A program made the position numbers and the translations under genes. A stretch of DNA of 64,000 nt from Paenibacillus sp. GP183 (lineage in GTDB: Bacteria; Bacillota; Bacilli; Paenibacillales; NBRC-103111), in assembly GCF_900104695.1 (NCBI RefSeq), contig NZ_FNSW01000001.1, forward strand, positions 1,240,001-1,304,000. The letters run 5' to 3'. The notes under the pieces were generated by a model. It made no database searches. It was not told where the DNA came from and saw only the letters and a program-made list of their open reading frames with translations. Below are positions 43,542 through 51,872 of this stretch, piece by piece. How positions within the stretch are numbered: position 1 is the first letter of the stretch; each line of letters begins with the position of its first letter.

Positions 43542-43679
43542 TTTAAAATAATAAGCTTAATGTCAAGATTAGGATATGGAACTTTTCTTCAGAGAAAAGA
43601 TTCTGTATCCTTTTTTGTTAATCTTAATCATAATAATTACTACCTTGACAGATTTATTGATAAATATTACTATTACTTA

Positions 43680-43700
43680 TGTTAGTAATTATTACGAAAT
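43680..43700 (+). promoter_or_regulatory. Zur box upstream of the first zinc-import operon
   Basis: Contains GTAATTATTAC (43685-43695), an exact match to the Bacillus Zur core GTAATNATTAC, with flanking TTA and GAAAT. It lies 52 nt upstream of the binding-protein start. Confidence 0.8.
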
Positions 43701-43746
43701 GATGGTTCAGATAACTGTGTTACTAGTCGGGGAGGAAAAGATCTAC

Positions 43747-44664
43747 ATGTCAAGTTTTCGCTACAAATTTTCATTAATCTCTTTAACCGCAGTAATTTCA
43801 ACTGCCCTATTATTATCAGGCTGCAGCTCTACGGCTACGAAAGCAAAAGATACGACAAGCGCACCCGCTGGTAAAATTAAAATTGTTGCCGCGGAAAACT
43901 TTCTGGGAGAAGTGGCAACCGCAGTTGGCGGAGATCGTGTAGAGGTAACCTCCGTAATTACAAGTCCTGATATGGATCCCCATGCTTACGAGGCTACCAC
44001 GGATACATCTAAAGCTGTTAGCGACGCACAGGTGGTCATCTATGTAGGAGTCGGCTACGATGTATGGATTGAAAAGCTGCTCAAAGCAAGCTCCGCTTCC
44101 AAAAAGGTCATTAACCTCGGCGAGCTCTTAGGCAAAAAAGACGGAGATAACCCTCATGTCTGGTACATTCCCGAGTCCATGCCCAAGCTGGCGGACGCAC
44201 TAGCCGAACAATTGGGCAAAATCGACTCAACACAGATGGATGCCTTCAAAAAACGCGCGCAAGACTACAAAACCAGCTTGGCTCCACTTACAGATTTGGT
44301 CAAAAAGCTGAAGCAAGCTTCTCCAACGGATGTTGCGGTATCCGAACCTGTTTTCGGATACATGTCTACAGCTCTAAATCTGAATACAGTTAATGAGAAA
44401 TTTGCATTGGCGATTGAGGAAGAAACAGATCCTGCCCCCGGCGATGTCGCGGCCTTGCAAGATGTTCTCAAGGGGAAAAAAGTGAAGATGTTTATACAAA
44501 ATACGCAGGTCAACAGCCCGACTGTGAAAACCATGGTCGATTTAGCCGGAGCCAACCAAATCCCTATCGTTCATGTTACGGAAACGGAACCTAAAGGCAA
44601 GAACTACTTGCAATGGATGACGGATCAGTTAACAGAGATCAAGAACGCGCTTGGCGTCAAATAA
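43747..44664 (+). CDS. Zn/Mn-type metal-binding lipoprotein (ZnuA-like)
   Basis: A 305-residue cluster A-I metal-binding protein. The lipobox is LLLSGCS (Cys about residue 25). Putative ligand regions are DPHAYEA, NPHVWYIPE and SEPVFGYM (Glu where classic ZnuA has His), and the last lies near NTQVNSPTV. No His-rich loop. The ORF is open 57 codons upstream, but ATG at 43747 starts a proper signal peptide and follows GGGGAGG. Paralogous to the 50897-51832 product. Controlled by a Zur box; a terminator separates it from the ATPase gene. Confidence 0.88.
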   Translation: MSSFRYKFSLISLTAVISTALLLSGCSSTATKAKDTTSAPAGKIKIVAAENFLGEVATAVGGDRVEVTSVITSPDMDPHAYEATTDTSKAVSDAQVVIYVGVGYDVWIEKLLKASSASKKVINLGELLGKKDGDNPHVWYIPESMPKLADALAEQLGKIDSTQMDAFKKRAQDYKTSLAPLTDLVKKLKQASPTDVAVSEPVFGYMSTALNLNTVNEKFALAIEEETDPAPGDVAALQDVLKGKKVKMFIQNTQVNSPTVKTMVDLAGANQIPIVHVTETEPKGKNYLQWMTDQLTEIKNALGVK

Positions 44665-44692
44665 ATAAGCATGGTTATACTATAGGTTGTCG

Positions 44693-44725
44693 GAACTTCT
44701 CTCTTAATGAGAGAGTTCTTTTTTT
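44693..44725 (+). terminator. Terminator between the binding-protein and ATPase genes
   Basis: GAACTTCTCTC and GAGAGAGTTC pair around TTAAT with one bulge, followed by seven T. It lies 28 nt past the binding-protein stop and before the ATPase start. Confidence 0.85.
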
Positions 44726-44792
44726 GTCAAGCATCATGATATAATAAGAAGCAATCCGATTCATGGAATGCTCGGGAAGGAAGGTTTTGATT

Positions 44793-45596
44793 ATGGGCTG
44801 TGAATTAGCGGTACAAGATATCAGTGTTCATTTGAATGGCAAATCGATTCTGAATCATATTTCGTTCTCGATCAAGCCTGGGCAGTTTATGGGGATTATC
44901 GGACCGAACGGCGCGGGGAAAACGACATTGTTCCGAGTTCTGTTAGGCATGCTGGAGCCCTCTCGCGGTTCGATGTCGTTTCAGGATGAGAACCATAATC
45001 CGGTAAATCGAGCCTCTGTTATCGGATATGTTCCTCAATCTCGACAAGTCGATCCGGAAATTCCGATGACAGCTGAAGACTTTATTAGTTTGGGTCTTCC
45101 CCATCGGTACAGATTCTGGTCGACTACGAAGGATCGTCAGACGATCTCGGAAGCACTTCGTCTTACGGATTCCGTTCATTTGGCCAAACAGCCTGTCGGC
45201 AAATTGTCGGGTGGAGAGAGACAGCGTATTTATTTAGCTCAGGCGCTGGTAAGGAATCCACAAATTTTGCTATTGGACGAACCTACCTCCAATCTGGATC
45301 CTGGAGCTCAGGAGCAAATGGCCTCGGTCGTAGACAGAATTTGTCGAGAGCGGAATGTTTCCGTCCTGTTTATAAGTCACGATATTAACTTAATCGCCAG
45401 ATACGCTGACCGTATTTTATATATAACTCGCGGGCAATACGCGGAAGGCACTGTAGAAGAAGTGATGCAGACGGATGTGCTAAGCCGGTTGTACGGAAGC
45501 ACGGTGGAAGTAATGAAGGTCGATTCTAAACTGCTTGTCGTTTCTTCAGGCAAAGATGCCGTAGCGCCTATTTGTTATCATGGCGAGGCACTGTAA
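44793..45596 (+). CDS. znuC: Zinc ABC transporter ATPase (ZnuC/AdcC-like)
   Basis: A 267-residue ATPase of the metal (ABC-3) group: Walker A GPNGAGKTT, GYVPQSRQVDPEIPMTAEDF after the Q-loop (typical of metal importers), signature LSGGERQRIYLAQALV, Walker B ILLLDEPTSNLD and LFISHDINLI. An earlier in-frame ATG at 44763 gives ten more residues, but ATG at 44793 has AAGGAAGG 8 nt upstream. It is the only ATPase in the zinc island and may power both permeases. The permease follows after 28 nt. Confidence 0.9.
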   Translation: MGCELAVQDISVHLNGKSILNHISFSIKPGQFMGIIGPNGAGKTTLFRVLLGMLEPSRGSMSFQDENHNPVNRASVIGYVPQSRQVDPEIPMTAEDFISLGLPHRYRFWSTTKDRQTISEALRLTDSVHLAKQPVGKLSGGERQRIYLAQALVRNPQILLLDEPTSNLDPGAQEQMASVVDRICRERNVSVLFISHDINLIARYADRILYITRGQYAEGTVEEVMQTDVLSRLYGSTVEVMKVDSKLLVVSSGKDAVAPICYHGEAL

Positions 45597-45624
45597 CGAG
45601 CGGTAATTCAAGGAGGTTTCATCA

Positions 45625-46473
45625 ATGCTACAATACGATTTCATGCGGCATGCATTCGCGGCCGGGACCATTGTCGCCATCATGTGTGGTGTCATCGGCG
45701 TCTTCGTCATTGCCCGAAATTTGTCTTTCATCGCGCACACCTTCTCGCACATCGGGTTTTCCGGAGCATCGTTTGCGGTCTACATGGGATGGCATCCATT
45801 GGTCGGGCTTTTGCTGTTCACGGTATCCAGCGCTCTCGCGGTGGGTCGAATGGGCATCAAGGTTTTCCGCAGGGATGTATCCATCAGTGTCGTGTTGAGC
45901 ATATTTTTAGGTTTAGGACTTCTATTTTTGTCATTGTCCACCAAGCAAGCTAGTACGATGTTCTCCCTGCTCTTCGGCAGCGTTGTCGGCATCAGCACGC
46001 AGGATGTTTGGGAGCTCGTGTTACTTTCCTTTATCGTACTGCTTCTGCTTGGTGCCGGCTATCGGATGCTGAAGTTCGATTCCTTCGATCCACTCGGCGC
46101 GCAGGCAGCCGGGCTCCCCGTTCGATTTATCTCCGTAGGCTTTCTGCTGCTCTTATCCATAGCGGTAGCCGAGGCCGTACAAATTGTCGGGGCCCTTCTG
46201 TTATTTACACTAATGACCATCCCAGCCGCCTCGGCACGCTACTTATCTCAATCGGTAGCCAAGATGATCTTATTCTCTGCAGGGTTTGCGGTATTAGGCG
46301 TTTGGCTTGGTTTAATTCTCGGCTATTATTTGAATGCGCCGGTCAGCTTCTTTATTACCGCGCTGGAAGGTATCTTTTATTTCACTGCTTTAGGCTGGTA
46401 CACGATGCGGGAAAAGATGCAGGCGAAAGATTCATCCCCCGCTCCTTTAACTTCACCCGGAACCGCGGAATGA
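45625..46473 (+). CDS. znuB: Zinc ABC permease (ZnuB/AdcB-like), copy 1
   Basis: A 282-residue ABC-3 permease with about seven to eight helices. Family blocks are AGTIVAIMCGVIGVFVIARN, LSFIAHTFSHIGFSGASFAV and FDSFDPLGAQAAGLPVRFIS. AAGGAGG lies upstream of the ATG. It is a clear paralogue of the protein at 51873-52730 (same AIMCGVIGVFVIAR and FRRDVSISVVLSIFLGLGLL segments). A strong bidirectional terminator follows. Confidence 0.92.
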   Translation: MLQYDFMRHAFAAGTIVAIMCGVIGVFVIARNLSFIAHTFSHIGFSGASFAVYMGWHPLVGLLLFTVSSALAVGRMGIKVFRRDVSISVVLSIFLGLGLLFLSLSTKQASTMFSLLFGSVVGISTQDVWELVLLSFIVLLLLGAGYRMLKFDSFDPLGAQAAGLPVRFISVGFLLLLSIAVAEAVQIVGALLLFTLMTIPAASARYLSQSVAKMILFSAGFAVLGVWLGLILGYYLNAPVSFFITALEGIFYFTALGWYTMREKMQAKDSSPAPLTSPGTAE

Positions 46474-46501
46474 GATAAACCTCTATTGTGGTAAAAATGC
46501 A

Positions 46502-46544
46502 AGAAAAGAGCAGATGGCTAATCACGCATCTGCTCTTTTCTCTT
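46502..46544. terminator. Bidirectional terminator
   Basis: AAGAGCAGATG and CATCTGCTCTT form a perfect 11-bp stem around nine bases, T-rich on one side and A-rich on the other. It ends both the permease (+) and the COG0523 gene (-). Confidence 0.9.
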
Positions 46545-46565
46545 TTATTTTTTTCATATATCCGT

Positions 46566-47786
46566 TTAATCTACAGCCACAAGTTCCGCTGATGGCATAT
46601 TCGGAAACCGGTCTTCAAACGCCATTGCATCCAGCTTCATTTCTTCCTCCGTCAGCAGGCAGGCATCGAGCGATTCAATGATTTGCTGCCGGTTCATGTC
46701 GATTCCAATAAAGACGATTTTATTAACACGATCACCATATTGGGGATCCCAATCGACCGCAATTTCGGGGTCGTCAAGGAGCGTTTGCTGCTTTTCCTCC
46801 TCTGGCAAAGCAGCTACCCAGTAACCGGCTGGGCCGAATTGGATCGACGGTCCTGCCTGGCTGAAGCTCTGGGCCATATCATCCCGGCTGGCCAGCCAGA
46901 CGGTTCCTTTGGCGCGAACGATTTCAGCCGGCCAATCCTCCATCCACGCCATCAGTCGCTCCGGATGAAAAGGCCGCTTACGTTCATAAACGAAGGAGGA
47001 AATCCCATATTCCTCTGTTTCAGGCGTGTGATGTCCTTTCTCCATCTCTTGGATCCATCCCGCCGATTGACTGGCTTCTTCGAAATCGAATCGCCCCGTA
47101 TTCAAAATCTCCGAAGGATCAATATCCCCATATTCCGAACGAATCACCCTGGCCCTCGGCTGCAGCTTGCGAAGCACTTGCTCCAGCTCATTCAACTCTT
47201 CCAGCTCGACTCTATCGCACTTATTCAGGATAAGCACATCGCAGAATTCGATTTGACTGATCAGCAGATCGACAACATCGCGTGTATCATCGCTTCCCAC
47301 AGCCTGCTGACGATCAAGCAGGCTTTCACCGGAAGCATAATCATGCCAAAACCGATTAGCATCTACGACCGTGACCATGCAGTCCAACCGACAATATTGT
47401 GACAGGTCGATGCCCTGCTCCTCATCGATATAGGTGAACGTTTGAGCTACGGGAACAGGCTCCCCGACACCAGTTGATTCGATCAGCACATAATCGAAGC
47501 GTCCTTCCTTCGTAAGCCGTTCCACTTCCCGCAGCAAATCTTCCCGCAGGGTACAACAAATGCAGCCATTGGACATTTCCACCAGCTTCTCATCCGTACG
47601 AGAAAGTCCTGCACCATCGCGAATCAAATCCGCGTCAATGTTGACTTCGTTTAAGTCGTTGACGATAACGGCTACCTTCAGCCCTTGCCGATTGTTAAGC
47701 ACGTGATTTAAGATCGTCGTCTTGCCTGCTCCCAAATAACCGCTAAGGACCGTAACGGGAATTTTATTCATGGATTGTTGATTCAT
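46566..47786 (-). CDS. COG0523 GTPase, Zur-regulated metallochaperone type (YciC/ZagA-like)
   Basis: A 406-residue G3E GTPase. Walker A is GYLGAGKTT (about residue 16), the metal-binding CICC is at about 75-78, then IESTGVGEP, and the G4 motif NKCD. The C-terminal COG0523 domain is FVYERKRPFHPERLMAWMED. Bacillus YciC/ZagA, a GTP-dependent zinc chaperone that is Zur-regulated, is the closest known type by size and context. ATG follows AGGAGG. A perfect Zur core lies ~20 nt before the start. Confidence 0.92.
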   Translation of the reverse strand: MNQQSMNKIPVTVLSGYLGAGKTTILNHVLNNRQGLKVAVIVNDLNEVNIDADLIRDGAGLSRTDEKLVEMSNGCICCTLREDLLREVERLTKEGRFDYVLIESTGVGEPVPVAQTFTYIDEEQGIDLSQYCRLDCMVTVVDANRFWHDYASGESLLDRQQAVGSDDTRDVVDLLISQIEFCDVLILNKCDRVELEELNELEQVLRKLQPRARVIRSEYGDIDPSEILNTGRFDFEEASQSAGWIQEMEKGHHTPETEEYGISSFVYERKRPFHPERLMAWMEDWPAEIVRAKGTVWLASRDDMAQSFSQAGPSIQFGPAGYWVAALPEEEKQQTLLDDPEIAVDWDPQYGDRVNKIVFIGIDMNRQQIIESLDACLLTEEEMKLDAMAFEDRFPNMPSAELVAVD

Positions 47787-47800
47787 AGAACCTCCTGATT

Positions 47801-47821
47801 TAAATGTAATAATTACGATTT
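47801..47821 (-). promoter_or_regulatory. Zur box upstream of the first COG0523 gene
   Basis: Contains GTAATAATTAC (47806-47816), an exact Zur core with AAAT and GATTT flanks. It lies between the Fur-family gene and the COG0523 start, so it would control the latter. Confidence 0.85.
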
Positions 47822-47867
47822 TTAATTTATTTTAATCCGGGCATTAGCCCGGTTAATAATAGCTGTG

Positions 47868-48332
47868 TCAATAGTCTGCATTCATTTGCTGCTGTACGTT
47901 CTCCCGGCGCTCCAATGTGCATTCGGGACAATATCCGTAAACCTCAAAGCGGTGATGCATCACCTCATAATTGCCCGGAAGCTCCGACATATTAGGCATC
48001 GGACAATAGTCGAACGTGATCGTTTTTTCACATTTCATACAAATCAGATGGTGGTGGTGATGAGCCAGGCAGCTCGCCCGAAATTTGAGCCCGTCATTGA
48101 AATAAAACTGCTCGAACACGCCCATTTCGCTTAGCAAACGGAGATTCCGGTATATGGTGTCGAAGCTGACACCGGGATATATTTGCCGCATATGTTCATA
48201 AACATCTTTCGGCGACAAGTATCCATTCGCTTCTGCGAATAAAGCCGCCATCGTTTTGCGCTGTTCAGTCACTCGCCAGCCTTTGTTTGCCATGGACTTG
48301 ATGATTTGTTCAACAGTAGCCGTATGCTGCAT
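47868..48332 (-). CDS. Fur-family regulator (Zur-like), copy 1
   Basis: A 154-residue Fur-superfamily repressor. Winged helix: GWRVTEQRKTMAALFAEANG, VSFDTIYRNLRLLSEMGVFE. Metal-binding part: six consecutive-type His in LAHHHHHLICMKC (Cys98, Cys101) and CPEC (Cys135, Cys138), the two structural-zinc pairs. Context argues for Zur rather than Fur or PerR. Similar to the second copy (49443-49871). It ends 81 nt before the COG0523 start, where the Zur box lies. Confidence 0.88.
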   Translation of the reverse strand: MQHTATVEQIIKSMANKGWRVTEQRKTMAALFAEANGYLSPKDVYEHMRQIYPGVSFDTIYRNLRLLSEMGVFEQFYFNDGLKFRASCLAHHHHHLICMKCEKTITFDYCPMPNMSELPGNYEVMHHRFEVYGYCPECTLERRENVQQQMNADY

Positions 48333-48445
48333 GTCTGTATTCCTCCGCTTATAATACTATAATTTCTATAGTGCATCATCACGGTTCTGGAGTCAAGGAT
48401 ACGGTTATATCCCATTCAATCAGCAACAACTGCCCGTTCCCGTTT

Positions 48446-49390
48446 TTAACCCTCCAGTTCTCGAATGACCTGATCCACTTGTTGCTTATCAAAATGCTCA
48501 CCGATAAAAACTGCGACAGTTTGAACCTCCTGCTGTGCATTCAGTTTGACAATCTCCATTTCCCGATAAGCGTACTGGAATAAAAAGCGATCTTCACTTT
48601 TGGTAAACTGGAGAATCCCTTTGGCGCGGTACACTTCTGAAGGTAATTGACCGAAGAGTTTTTCAAATTTCTTATGATCGATAGGTTTGTTAAAATAATG
48701 AGTATGGACCATCACATGGTTATGGGTATGATGCTGCTGTCCATCGTTGGGTTGATCTTGAAGAACCTTTTTCATCTCTGTATGGCTAGTCATTTGAAGC
48801 AGAGAATCTATTTCCACATTGCAGCGCATGGTCTCCTCGATTCTTGCTTTGGAATTAAGCTCCCGGAGACGGGTGTTAACCTCATGGAGATCTTTTTCCT
48901 CAATTAAATCGATTTTATTGAGCAATATCAGGTCTGCACAACGGATTTGTTCATCCATCAATCGGGTTGTCTTACCTTTCTTCCCACGAGACGCATTAAG
49001 AAAATGTGGCGCCGAGACCACCGTTATGACAAGCCGTAAATCAATCTCCACAATAAGCGAGGTGTTCGTTATTCCCTCAATCAGCTCTAACGGGTTAGCT
49101 ATACCGGTCGATTCGATGATGATGACATCTGGCTGTTCATTTCTTACAATCGCAAGCAGACTCTTGCTTAAATCTTCTCGTATCGTACAGCAAATGCATC
49201 CGTTAAGCATCTCTGCCATAGGTACATTATCATCAATTAATAATCCTTCTAAATTTACATCGCCAATTTCATTCATTATGACTGCCGGCTTTTTGTTCTG
49301 CTGCAAATAATACTTCAGCATGTTCGTTAACAATGTTGTTTTTCCGCTTCCCAAAAAACCTGAAAGAACAAATACCGGGATTGTCTCCAT
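48446..49390 (-). CDS. COG0523 GTPase, His-rich short type
   Basis: A 314-residue CobW/P47K-type GTPase: Walker A GFLGSGKTT, the CICC motif at about 65-68, IIESTGIANP, then NKID. A His-rich loop (QQHHTHNHVMVHTHYF) lies before the C-terminal domain. This loop is missing in the 406-residue paralogue and suggests metal storage or delivery. GGAGG lies upstream of the start. It begins 52 nt after the second Fur-family gene, so the two form an operon. Confidence 0.92.
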   Translation of the reverse strand: METIPVFVLSGFLGSGKTTLLTNMLKYYLQQNKKPAVIMNEIGDVNLEGLLIDDNVPMAEMLNGCICCTIREDLSKSLLAIVRNEQPDVIIIESTGIANPLELIEGITNTSLIVEIDLRLVITVVSAPHFLNASRGKKGKTTRLMDEQIRCADLILLNKIDLIEEKDLHEVNTRLRELNSKARIEETMRCNVEIDSLLQMTSHTEMKKVLQDQPNDGQQHHTHNHVMVHTHYFNKPIDHKKFEKLFGQLPSEVYRAKGILQFTKSEDRFLFQYAYREMEIVKLNAQQEVQTVAVFIGEHFDKQQVDQVIRELEG

Positions 49391-49442
49391 CTAATTATGA
49401 CCTCCGTATAGGCTTGTTTGCAGTTGATGTCCAAACCCCATG

Positions 49443-49871
49443 TTACACACATTGATTGCAGTATCCGAAAATTTCAAACTTGTGCTTGACCACTTGGAAA
49501 TGATTTGGAATTTCTGCAACATAAGGCATCGGGCAAAATTCGAGCGGATAAATGTGGTCGCAGGATAAGCAGATTAAATGGTGGTGATGATGGCTGTGAT
49601 TATTGGTAAAGCAGCCGATCCGGAATTTGATTCCATCCTCAAAATGAAACTGCTCTACCACGCCCAAATCATCCAGTACCCGCAAATTGCGGTATACGGT
49701 ATCAAAGCTTAGCCCGCTGTGCTTTGCTTCAAGCCCCTCGTAGACTTCCTTTGCCGTTAAATAGCCAGGTGCCTCAGCAAACAGCCGCGCCATTGTTCTG
49801 CGCTGTTCAGTAATCCGTAGCCCCTTGCCAGCCATCGTACGCAGCATCTGCTCAATCATGTTCTCAACCAC
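49443..49871 (-). CDS. zur: Fur-family regulator (Zur-like), copy 2
   Basis: A 142-residue Fur-superfamily repressor. DNA-binding part: GLRITEQRRTMARLFAEAPG and LSFDTVYRNLRVLDDLGVVE. Metal part: a run of five His plus another in NHSHHHHHLICLSC (Cys101, Cys104) and CNQC (Cys138, Cys141). Start is GTG at 49871, with AAAGGCGG upstream. Its own upstream region contains a Zur-like core, which suggests autoregulation. Which of the two Fur paralogues is the actual zinc sensor cannot be told from sequence. Confidence 0.88.
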   Translation of the reverse strand: MVENMIEQMLRTMAGKGLRITEQRRTMARLFAEAPGYLTAKEVYEGLEAKHSGLSFDTVYRNLRVLDDLGVVEQFHFEDGIKFRIGCFTNNHSHHHHHLICLSCDHIYPLEFCPMPYVAEIPNHFQVVKHKFEIFGYCNQCV

Positions 49872-49962
49872 GCTGAATTCCGCCTTTCCTTAAACTATAA
49901 CTGTTCCAGCGCCGCATTCACGGTTTCCTTGGAACCGTAAACGGCAAAATTCTCTTGGTGCT

Positions 49963-49984
49963 TCGTAATAGTAAAAATTACGAT
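49963..49984. promoter_or_regulatory. Zur-like box between divergent genes
   Basis: GTAAAAATTAC (49971-49981) differs from the Zur core by one base. An overlapping wider dyad TCGTAAT..ATTACGA (49964-49983) surrounds it. It lies ~100 nt before the Fur copy 2 start (-) and ~130 nt before the NicO-like exporter (+). Confidence 0.65.
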
Positions 49985-50113
49985 ATTTGTTTAAATATAC
50001 TCTGGTCGAATAATGACTGTCAAGGGTTAGCCATGCTTTGCTAACAAATTTTACGATAAAGGTGACAAGTCCTCTCGCTCGTCCGCATAAGATGAACAGG
50101 AGGTGAAACTGTC

Positions 50114-50833
50114 ATGGATCTTATATTGTCTATTCCCGCGGCTATCGGACTCGGCGCTCTTCACTCGCTGGAGCCCGGTCACGGCAAAGGAGTGATTTCC
50201 GCGTATTTGATTGCAACGCGCGGGAAAACAAGAGATGCCGTACTGCTTGGCTTAGTCTCTTCCATCACCCATACGTTTTCGATCGTCATCTTGTCCGTGG
50301 CCGCAACTTCTGCAATCAAGCTGCTCGCACCCGATAGCTTGACTCGCTGGCTGGAGTTGTTATCCGGGGTTTTGATTACAATCATCGGAGCGCGAATCTT
50401 GTATCGCCATGTTAGACCCCGCATGGTTTCCATAGGAAAGCTATCGGCGAACCATGACGCCATCCATGAGCATCACCACCACGAACATCATCACCATCAT
50501 CACCACCATCAGGAGAAGCCGTCCTCGCTAGCCGGAATTGTAACAGTAGGCTTGTTAACCGGGTTGATTCCATGCCCCAGCGCGATGGCGATATTCCTCG
50601 CTTCGCTAACAGCAGACCAAATTTCGCTCGGTCTCGTGCTGGTCTCCGCCTTCTCGCTCGGAAGTGCTGTCACAATGTCGATGATCGGCATTCTTATCGT
50701 TCACGCCGGAAAAACAGTCAAAATGATGGACCGCATTGGATTTGTACGTTCTTTAAACTTGCTCTCCTCATTGCTGATTCTTGGTCTTGGTGTTGCAGTG
50801 ACTTTTCAAGCGCTGCTTCCTCTCCACGCTTGA
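50114..50833 (+). CDS. NicO/RcnA-like metal exporter with His-rich loop
   Basis: A 239-residue membrane protein with six helices. The family motif GALHSLEPGHGKGVISAYLI is in helix 1 (RcnA has HGLEPGHSK), with SITHTFSIVILS and LIPCPSAMAIFLAS following. Between the two halves lies a loop with about sixteen His (HEHHHHEHHHHHHHH). NicO/RcnA proteins export Ni2+ and Co2+; the zinc context here leaves zinc possible. AGGAGG lies upstream of the ATG. Divergent from the Fur copy 2 gene with a shared Zur-like box. Confidence 0.85.
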   Translation: MDLILSIPAAIGLGALHSLEPGHGKGVISAYLIATRGKTRDAVLLGLVSSITHTFSIVILSVAATSAIKLLAPDSLTRWLELLSGVLITIIGARILYRHVRPRMVSIGKLSANHDAIHEHHHHEHHHHHHHHQEKPSSLAGIVTVGLLTGLIPCPSAMAIFLASLTADQISLGLVLVSAFSLGSAVTMSMIGILIVHAGKTVKMMDRIGFVRSLNLLSSLLILGLGVAVTFQALLPLHA

Positions 50834-50850
50834 TTATGGTTGGTGAGAAA

Positions 50851-50882
50851 AAAGCCTTCCGGAACTGAATCCGGAAGGTTTA
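50851..50882. terminator. Bidirectional terminator
   Basis: AAGCCTTCCGGA and TCCGGAAGGTTT pair around ACTGAA (one G-T), with A- and T-rich flanks. It lies between the exporter (+) and the second binding-protein gene (-). Confidence 0.85.
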
Positions 50883-50896
50883 TCTCACTTCTTCTT

Positions 50897-51832
50897 TTAT
50901 TGAATACCTAACGCCTTACCGATATTATCTAAAATATCTGTCATCCATTTTACATAGTTTTTTCCTTCTGGTTCTGTCTCCGTTACTTCTACAATAGGAA
51001 CACCAGATGATTTCGCCATTTTTACGATATTATCGACCGTGGGACTTGTATTTTGAATATCATATACGAATAACTTCACGGCTTTGCTTTTAATGTCTTC
51101 TTGCATTTGAGCGATATCCGCAGGTGAAGGGTCATTACCGTCATTAATCGCTTTACCGAATTTTGTGTTATTGATGGTTAGATTCATCGCGGCAGCCATG
51201 TAATCAAAGATGGTTTCCGATACAGCAATTTTGGCGCCGGATTGTTTTAGCTTCTGAATCTTAGCTTTGATCGAATCCAGGGAAGTTATATACGCTTGCG
51301 CATTTTTATGAAAATTTTGATCCCCGCTTGGATCCAGCTTCGTCAGTTCATCAGCAATTTTATTAGCCAATTTGGGCATGGTTTCGGGGTCATACCAGAC
51401 ATGTGGATTATCCCCTGCTTTTTTTCCCATTACATCATCAGCTACTTTGATGACTGACTTCGATTTTGAGGCAGGGTCAGCATTTACAAGCTTCTCCATC
51501 CACTCATCATACCCGACGCCGTTCAACACAATTATTTTGGAATTACTAACGGTTCTTGCCACATCCGGAGTGGGTTCATAATCATGCGGATCAACACTTG
51601 GATTGTTAAGAACTGAGGTGACTTCTACACGGTCACCGCCGACAGCTTTGGCTGCTTCTCCATAAAAATTTTCCGCTGCGGTGATTTTTATCTTTGCGGT
51701 GGATACAGTTTGAGCAGAGGATGAAGCCGAGTTAGGTGACGCAGATCCCCCGCAAGCCGATAGCAGAAATAAGAAGGATAGGGCGATGCAGCTTGCTTTA
51801 AGCGGGATTTTGTTCAACGACTTGTTATTCAT
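50897..51832 (-). CDS. Zn/Mn-type metal-binding lipoprotein (ZnuA-like), copy 2
   Basis: A 311-residue cluster A-I binding protein, paralogue of 43747-44664. The lipobox is LLSACGG (Cys about residue 27). Ligand regions: DPHDYEP, NPHVWYDPE and SETIFDYM (Glu in the third position again). It follows the permease gene, so the operon order is permease then binding protein, with no ATPase. The next ATPase is that of the first operon. Confidence 0.88.
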   Translation of the reverse strand: MNNKSLNKIPLKASCIALSFLFLLSACGGSASPNSASSSAQTVSTAKIKITAAENFYGEAAKAVGGDRVEVTSVLNNPSVDPHDYEPTPDVARTVSNSKIIVLNGVGYDEWMEKLVNADPASKSKSVIKVADDVMGKKAGDNPHVWYDPETMPKLANKIADELTKLDPSGDQNFHKNAQAYITSLDSIKAKIQKLKQSGAKIAVSETIFDYMAAAMNLTINNTKFGKAINDGNDPSPADIAQMQEDIKSKAVKLFVYDIQNTSPTVDNIVKMAKSSGVPIVEVTETEPEGKNYVKWMTDILDNIGKALGIQ

Positions 51833-51872
51833 GGTTACTTTTTTCCTCCAAACGGATCTATGTAGATAGATA

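Noticed and set aside
48340-48375. A/T-rich dyad before the first Fur-family gene as a Zur or PerR box
   Set aside because: It lacks the GTAAT/ATTAC arms, and the match is no better than expected in A/T-rich DNA.
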